A DNA stretch of 9,434 nucleotides from Helicobacteraceae bacterium (lineage in GTDB: Bacteria > Campylobacterota > Campylobacteria > Campylobacterales > SZUA-545): NCBI GenBank assembly GCA_003250175.1, contig QKHD01000219.1, forward strand, positions 1 to 9,434, in the 5' to 3' direction. Made by a program: the position numbers and the translations under genes. Below, one piece after another: positions 5,677 to 9,434 of the stretch (position 1 is the first letter of the stretch; the number at the start of each line of letters is the position of its first letter). Below the pieces are notes generated by a model. It saw only the letters and a list, made by a program, of their open reading frames with translations, ran no database searches and was not told where the DNA came from.

Positions 5677-7458
5677 CTAAAACTTCCAGTAGAGGAAAAG
5701 ACCGTATTGTTCACCCGCGAATTCGCGTTTTTGATAGCGGAGACCAAGATTAAAGTTTTCGTTGATGTAACGGGTCAGGTAGGCTTCTCCGGAGGTTTGT
5801 TCATCTAGCAGGTTATCGCTATAGGTACTTCGTTCGATGTAACCGCCCAGTTTGTAATGGTCGAAGTTGATAATGGTACCAACTTTTCCGGAGATTCCAT
5901 AATAATCGGTCTGCTCGCCGGCCAGACCAAAGGGGAGGGCCATCAGGTAGAGAATAAACGTATCGTTTCCGTAACTGAGCCCCGCACCGGTTTTTAGTTT
6001 GAGATAAAAATTGCCATCGCTCAGGCGTTCGGCCGCCACGTTGACCTCCCAGGAGATCGGTTTAAAATAAAAATCTCTGACGGCATAGGAGCGAATATCC
6101 AAAAATCCGATGCGATCCAGGGAGCTGCGTCCCTGTTCATCAAAGCGGGCGATAAAATCAAAAAAAGTGATGTAGGCTCCGGAGATGTAGCCCTTTTCAA
6201 TGTCGTAGATATCGTGGTAGGTGGGGCGATAGCTCAGGTGAAAACTGTTATCCCGGAATCCGCCGATGGATACCTTGTGGCCCGGGTCACTTTTCAGCGG
6301 ATTGTCCGCCTCCGGAACGTCGTAGGGCGCAATTTTGCCCAATTTGCTGCGATCCCGAAGGAGCTTGATGAAGTTTTTCGTATAGGTTGCCTTGTCAATA
6401 CGGTGGGAGATGTAATCGGCCTGGAGGACATTGGTAGCGATATCGAGGGTATAGATGCTTTGATTACGATCCAAACCTTCCAGATAAGTCGGGTCATAAC
6501 CGCTTTGCATAAAGTCAATGACACGATCCGTGGAATCTACTTTGGTAAAGATGTGTTTGATGAGTTTATTTTTTGAGTGACGAAATGTCCCGTCTTGAAT
6601 GAGATGATGACTCCGGAGTTCACGAATAGTGTCAATGGGAGTTGCGGTGTAATTAAATCCGCTGACAAGGTCAATCTGGCTTTTTTTACCATGTTGCAGA
6701 AGCCACAGCAGATTGTAGGAGCAGTTTTCCGATAGAAAAAAATAGTCCGAGTAGATTCGTGAGAGCTCAAAAGTGTAAAGTACAATGCGACGGCTTTCTG
6801 CCTCATTGAAGTTAAGAGTGTACTCCCAGATATCACGGTTTTCAAGTCCGTTGTACTCTTCAATTTTTTTGTAGTAAGGCATGATGGAATAACGCCCTTC
6901 ATAACCGCCAAAAAGTCCTTGATAGGCAAAGATAAAGCCGTTGGTTTCATCGGTGATGGCTGCATAGTTGATGGCATTGGAGATAAGCGAGCTGTTGACA
7001 TCCGAATTAACACGGAGCAACGTATGCCCAAACATGGAAGCAGGAGAGTTGATATGGGCCGTTGGAAAAGAAAGCGTAAGCGAGTGGGGATCAATCTCTT
7101 TTAAAAAACGTCGGAGTTTCGTACAGGATTTATGAGGGATCTGCTCTTTGAGCTCCGGAATGTGCTCGGTAATAAAATTCAATCGGGCCGGATAGATACA
7201 GACCGTGGAGTTGTCATCGTCAGTCGGGTCGGAAAGCATGGCAGTAATAGTTGCCAGTAGCTCTGATTTCGGATCGGTTTTTCCAGTTTTGGAAAGAAAA
7301 AAAATCGGATCATCAATTTCGCTTTGTCCGTGTTTGAAGTGCAGTAGGGTATACCAGTCTGGGTGGCGGTCCAGGGAGAGTTGTTCGATTTTTGTTTTGT
7401 AATCAGTAGAAGCAGATAATGAAAGAAGGGTGAGGAAGAAAAAAACGAAATGTTTCAT
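5677..7458 (-). CDS. DUF4105 / Lnb N-terminal periplasmic domain protein with probable C-terminal beta-barrel
   Basis: A 593-residue exported protein. The N-terminal hydrophobic signal MKHFVFFFLTLLSLSAS is probably cleaved near residue 17. Residues about 100-290 carry the DUF4105 (Lnb_N) hallmarks: 'SPASMFGHTLLRV' (138-150, His145), 'FAYQGLFGGYEGRYSIMPYY' (177-196) and 'SENCSYNLLWLL' (243-254, Cys246). The His-then-Cys order and the NCxYxxxxLL pattern resemble circularly permuted papain-like (LRAT/NlpC-P60) enzymes, so a thiol hydrolase is plausible but unproven. From about 395 to the end, alternating polar/hydrophobic strands rich in Tyr, Phe and Gly finish in LFLYWKF with terminal Phe, the look of an outer-membrane barrel recognised by BAM. 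The gene starts 14 bases after the DUF3015 stop with AGAGGAAGA as ribosome binding site, so the two are cotranscribed. Substrate unknown. Confidence 0.88.
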   Translation of the reverse strand: MKHFVFFFLTLLSLSASTDYKTKIEQLSLDRHPDWYTLLHFKHGQSEIDDPIFFLSKTGKTDPKSELLATITAMLSDPTDDDNSTVCIYPARLNFITEHIPELKEQIPHKSCTKLRRFLKEIDPHSLTLSFPTAHINSPASMFGHTLLRVNSDVNSSLISNAINYAAITDETNGFIFAYQGLFGGYEGRYSIMPYYKKIEEYNGLENRDIWEYTLNFNEAESRRIVLYTFELSRIYSDYFFLSENCSYNLLWLLQHGKKSQIDLVSGFNYTATPIDTIRELRSHHLIQDGTFRHSKNKLIKHIFTKVDSTDRVIDFMQSGYDPTYLEGLDRNQSIYTLDIATNVLQADYISHRIDKATYTKNFIKLLRDRSKLGKIAPYDVPEADNPLKSDPGHKVSIGGFRDNSFHLSYRPTYHDIYDIEKGYISGAYITFFDFIARFDEQGRSSLDRIGFLDIRSYAVRDFYFKPISWEVNVAAERLSDGNFYLKLKTGAGLSYGNDTFILYLMALPFGLAGEQTDYYGISGKVGTIINFDHYKLGGYIERSTYSDNLLDEQTSGEAYLTRYINENFNLGLRYQKREFAGEQYGLFLYWKF

Positions 7459-7472
7459 TCTTCCTCTTGGGG

Positions 7473-7925
7473 TTAGCCTGCGATTGTTACGATGTTATCG
7501 ATAACTTGAGCAGAAGAGACAGCGTCGCTGGTGTAGATCGCGTCGAAGTTAGCTTGAAGCTTGGAAGCAAAAGCCGCTTTGTCTTCGATTTTCAGCAGAG
7601 TTGCCAGAGTGTTGATGCTTTCGCCTTGACCCTGAGCGATGTCCATTGCAAGAACATCCATATTGTCAGCAACAAAAGTTTCAACTTTATCGTTAGATGC
7701 AATTTTGGATGGCTTATCGCAGTTCAGTGTTCCGGATGTAATACCGAATGTCTGGTTACCGGAAGTACCGTTGGTTGTTGCAGCAAGAACCTGCATAACG
7801 ACAGAGCTTTGATCTTTGATCAGAACGCTACCAAGACCACAACCGGTATTGGAATTTCCTGCAGCAAATGCAGAAGTTGCAGCCAGTGCAGCTGTCAGGG
7901 CGATAGAACCTAAAACTTTTTTCAT
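7473..7925 (-). CDS. DUF3015 family secreted protein
   Basis: A 150-residue exported protein with a classical signal peptide (MKKVLGSIALTAALAATSAFA, cleavage near residue 21). The mature start 'NTGCGLGSVLIKDQSS' (26-41), then 'VLAATTNGTSGNQTFGITSGT' split over 46-66 and 'LNCDKP' (67-72), is the recognisable DUF3015 pattern. Cys29 and Cys69 are the only cysteines and could form a disulfide in the periplasm. The rest is mostly helical ('FVADNMDVLAMDIAQGQGE', then 'INTLATLLKI'). AAGGAG lies seven bases before the ATG, an excellent ribosome binding site that suggests abundant expression. The gene directly precedes the DUF4105 gene with a 14-base gap, indicating a two-gene operon and a shared task. 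DUF3015 has no established biochemical function that I know of. Confidence 0.92.
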   Translation of the reverse strand: MKKVLGSIALTAALAATSAFAAGNSNTGCGLGSVLIKDQSSVVMQVLAATTNGTSGNQTFGITSGTLNCDKPSKIASNDKVETFVADNMDVLAMDIAQGQGESINTLATLLKIEDKAAFASKLQANFDAIYTSDAVSSAQVIDNIVTIAG

Positions 7926-7959
7926 AAAGTTACTCCTTGATGTAAATTCAAGAAAATCC

Positions 7960-7995
7960 TACTCTAATGTTACTTAAGACTGAATTTTTAGAGTA
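7960..7995. repeat. 8-bp inverted repeat upstream of the DUF3015 gene
   Basis: TACTCTAA (7960-7967) and TTAGAGTA (7988-7995) are perfect inverted copies with a 20-base spacer that itself contains the palindrome CTTAAG. It lies just after the serpin stop and 35 bases before the DUF3015 start. It could be an operator for a dimeric regulator (two turns of helix centre to centre would be about 28 bases here, so the fit is loose), or a weak terminator for the serpin transcript, as GGATTTTC follows on the minus strand. No convincing -35/-10 pair was found in this gap. Confidence 0.4.
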
Positions 7996-8005
7996 AAAAC
8001 TTAGT

Positions 8006-9262
8006 TTATGATTTTTCTGGATTTTCGACTTTACCCATAAAAAGGATTGTACGGTCACGATCAACAATAAAAAAGAAAAATGGACGGTCGACGGTAACGG
8101 TGACCGGTTCGGTCGGTTCCGCTGATGTCGCGGCAATCACAACGGTCACTGCGGCCGCTTCGGTTCCTGCTTCATCCAGGCGGATAACGGCCTTGTGGAT
8201 GGCACTGCTGATAAACAGCGGCTGGGTGGAGAGGGCGGAGAAGTCGGCCTTGGTGCTGTCAAAGGCATCGGTAACGCCGAGAGCAGGGAGTGACGTATTC
8301 AGGTTGTAAGTACATGCGATTTCAAATTTCGGCATGGAGAGGTTGAGCTTGGTTGTGTTCATCTCATCCATCATGGTTGATAAGGTTTCCCGACTAAGAC
8401 GGTTTTCAACCTGACTTAGGGCTCCGGAATCAGGAAGCAGGATGATCATTTCGTGTTCTTGATCGTCATAGGGGAGGGAAAAAATGGTGAAATCATCGCC
8501 CCGGTTATAATGGAAGAATCCGCCCTGGTGCATCATGGAAACAGTGGAAACGGCACCGTTTCGAAGCGTAAAATTTTCCTGGGACGTAATTTCAGATAGA
8601 AAGGGTGTGGACCAATGTCCGAGGAAATGGATAGTGTTGGCCAAAACCATGCGCGTTGAGGGGGTAACCGTCCCTTCCGGCAGGGCATCGGAAATCAGCT
8701 CGTTGGTATGCTGAAAAATCCAGTCGTTAATATCGAGGCGTGCACTCTCCGGAGCGGTTATAAAATCTCGTTGAAAAACTCCCGCTCCGTAATAAAGAGC
8801 CAGAGTGTCAAGAAACAAATCCTCGACGGGCATATCAACTTGCAGCCAGAGGGAGTTGGCGCTGGTGAGGTTCGTTTCATTGTCAAAAACAGAACGGTCG
8901 AGGGCGTTGTAACTTTGATGATGCAGCGTATCGTCATTCAGAAAATGAAAGGCATTGTGAAGCTGGGTTTTGGTTTCGTTGGCGGCACCGGCGTAGAGCA
9001 TGGTAAACGCGGAACTGATGCTGTAGGGGGAGAAAAATAGATTTTCTTCGCTAGCGTTGATCTCCCGGTAGAGATCAAAGGCGAAGTCACTGATACCCTC
9101 GCGCACCAAAGCGATGTTCGCGGAATCAACCGATGAGGTGTCACGGCTAAGATCGGATTGCAGGGTGGTGATTTGCGGGTCGGGTTGGGGATCGGTGGTG
9201 TCCTGACCGCATCCGGATAAAATCAGGATGAGGCCAAGGAGGGAGAAAATTTTGGAAAACAT
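8006..9262 (-). CDS. Serpin family protease inhibitor, predicted lipoprotein
   Basis: A 418-residue exported serpin. MFSKIFSLLGLILILSGC ends in lipobox LSGC (Cys18), followed by a disordered Asp/Thr/Pro/Gln-rich linker (19-45) and the serpin fold (about 50-415). Diagnostic features: 'NLFFSPYSISSAFTMLYAGA' (74-93), 'LANTIHFLGHW' (207-217), 'EMIILLPD' (271-278), the hinge 'EAGTEAAAVT' (364-373) and the serpin signature 'VTVDRPFFFFI' (389-399). The hinge has Gly, Thr, Glu and small residues at P15 to P10, as in inhibitory serpins. Counting from Gly366 as P15 places P1 at Ser380 in 'IAATSAEPTEP'; the loop seems about three residues longer than in alpha-1-antitrypsin, so P1 is uncertain. The ATG at 9260-9262 has AAGGAG six bases upstream; an upstream in-frame start at 9331 would lie inside the preceding gene and bury the signal peptide. 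The target protease is unknown. Confidence 0.95.
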   Translation of the reverse strand: MFSKIFSLLGLILILSGCGQDTTDPQPDPQITTLQSDLSRDTSSVDSANIALVREGISDFAFDLYREINASEENLFFSPYSISSAFTMLYAGAANETKTQLHNAFHFLNDDTLHHQSYNALDRSVFDNETNLTSANSLWLQVDMPVEDLFLDTLALYYGAGVFQRDFITAPESARLDINDWIFQHTNELISDALPEGTVTPSTRMVLANTIHFLGHWSTPFLSEITSQENFTLRNGAVSTVSMMHQGGFFHYNRGDDFTIFSLPYDDQEHEMIILLPDSGALSQVENRLSRETLSTMMDEMNTTKLNLSMPKFEIACTYNLNTSLPALGVTDAFDSTKADFSALSTQPLFISSAIHKAVIRLDEAGTEAAAVTVVIAATSAEPTEPVTVTVDRPFFFFIVDRDRTILFMGKVENPEKS

Positions 9263-9284
9263 CGAAAACTCCTTAGCGGGAAGG

Positions 9285-9434
9285 TTACGAAAGCCTATTT
9301 CTAAAGTCACTGTATCCGAAGTTTTTAACAACCTGGAGACCGCCCTCTTTTCGGTAGATCGCCAACGACGGCAGTTTGATCCCGTTGAAGGTGGTGTTTT
9401 TTACGAAGGTGTAGTGAATCTGGTCTTCAAAGAC
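9285..9434 (-). CDS. Unrecognised protein, C-terminal fragment (last 49 codons)
   Basis: An open frame enters from the right edge and ends at TAA (9285-9287). The 49 visible residues include 'QIHYTFVKNTTFNGIKLPS', then 'AIYRKEGGLQVVKNFGYSDF' and end in RNRLS. The alternating pattern with 'FNGIKLP' and 'YSDF' looks like the closing strands of a beta-rich periplasmic protein and faintly recalls LolA-like folds, but I do not recognise the family. It is likely real because it is fully open, has sensible codon use and ends 22 bases before the serpin start, with the serpin ribosome binding site in that gap. The serpin is therefore probably cotranscribed with it. Confidence 0.6.
   Translation of the reverse strand, partial: VFEDQIHYTFVKNTTFNGIKLPSLAIYRKEGGLQVVKNFGYSDFRNRLS

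Noticed and set aside
7948..8136. 62-codon minus-strand frame across the serpin 3' end
   Set aside because: Mostly a shadow of the serpin reactive-loop region; no ribosome binding site for its start.
9263..9331. Extended N-terminus of the serpin from 9331
   Set aside because: It would overlap the preceding gene and place 23 residues before an ideal signal peptide; the ATG at 9262 has AAGGAG at good spacing.

Overview
The window looks like a chromosomal stretch from a Gram-negative bacterium. Nearly every product carries an export signal, a lipobox, membrane segments or an outer-membrane-type C-terminus. AAGGAG-type ribosome binding sites, and the pairing of a DUF3015 gene with a DUF4105 gene, fit a proteobacterium in the broad sense. 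Campylobacterota or a gammaproteobacterium are both possible; I cannot name the genus from sequence alone. All nine genes found read on the minus strand, so transcription runs from high to low coordinates. No RNA genes, insertion sequences, CRISPR arrays or phage genes are visible.

Region A (9434 down to about 7930): the last 49 codons of an unrecognised protein, then a serpin lipoprotein gene 22 bases downstream. The serpin has an inhibitory-type hinge and a Thr/Glu/Pro-rich reactive loop. An 80-base gap holding an 8-bp inverted repeat follows.

Region B (7925 down to 5677): a two-gene unit with a 14-base gap. It encodes a small secreted DUF3015 protein and a DUF4105 (Lnb N-terminal domain) protein. 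The DUF4105 protein combines a His...Cys papain-like signature with what looks like a C-terminal outer-membrane barrel. A 252-base AT-rich intergenic region follows, with a GC-rich hairpin and a possible promoter.

Region C (5424 down to 1): a tightly packed six-gene operon of higher GC content. In transcription order it encodes a LolA-like periplasmic protein, an FtsX/LolC/MacB-type ABC permease, a lipoprotein with a retropepsin-type aspartic protease domain (family usually named 'ATP-dependent zinc protease'), a cysteine-free 'inactive transglutaminase' fused to a multi-helix membrane domain, an ATP-grasp alpha-L-glutamate ligase-like protein, and the N-terminus of the ABC ATPase, cut by the window edge at its Walker A loop. 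The ATP-grasp/transglutaminase/protease triad therefore sits between the permease and ATPase genes of one LolCDE-like transporter. This suggests one envelope system in which a cytoplasmic ligase, an inner-membrane scaffold, a membrane-anchored protease and a LolA-type shuttle cooperate.

Across the whole window the palindrome TCCGGA occurs 32 times by my manual count, roughly ten times the chance expectation. It appears in all three codon frames and in intergenic DNA.
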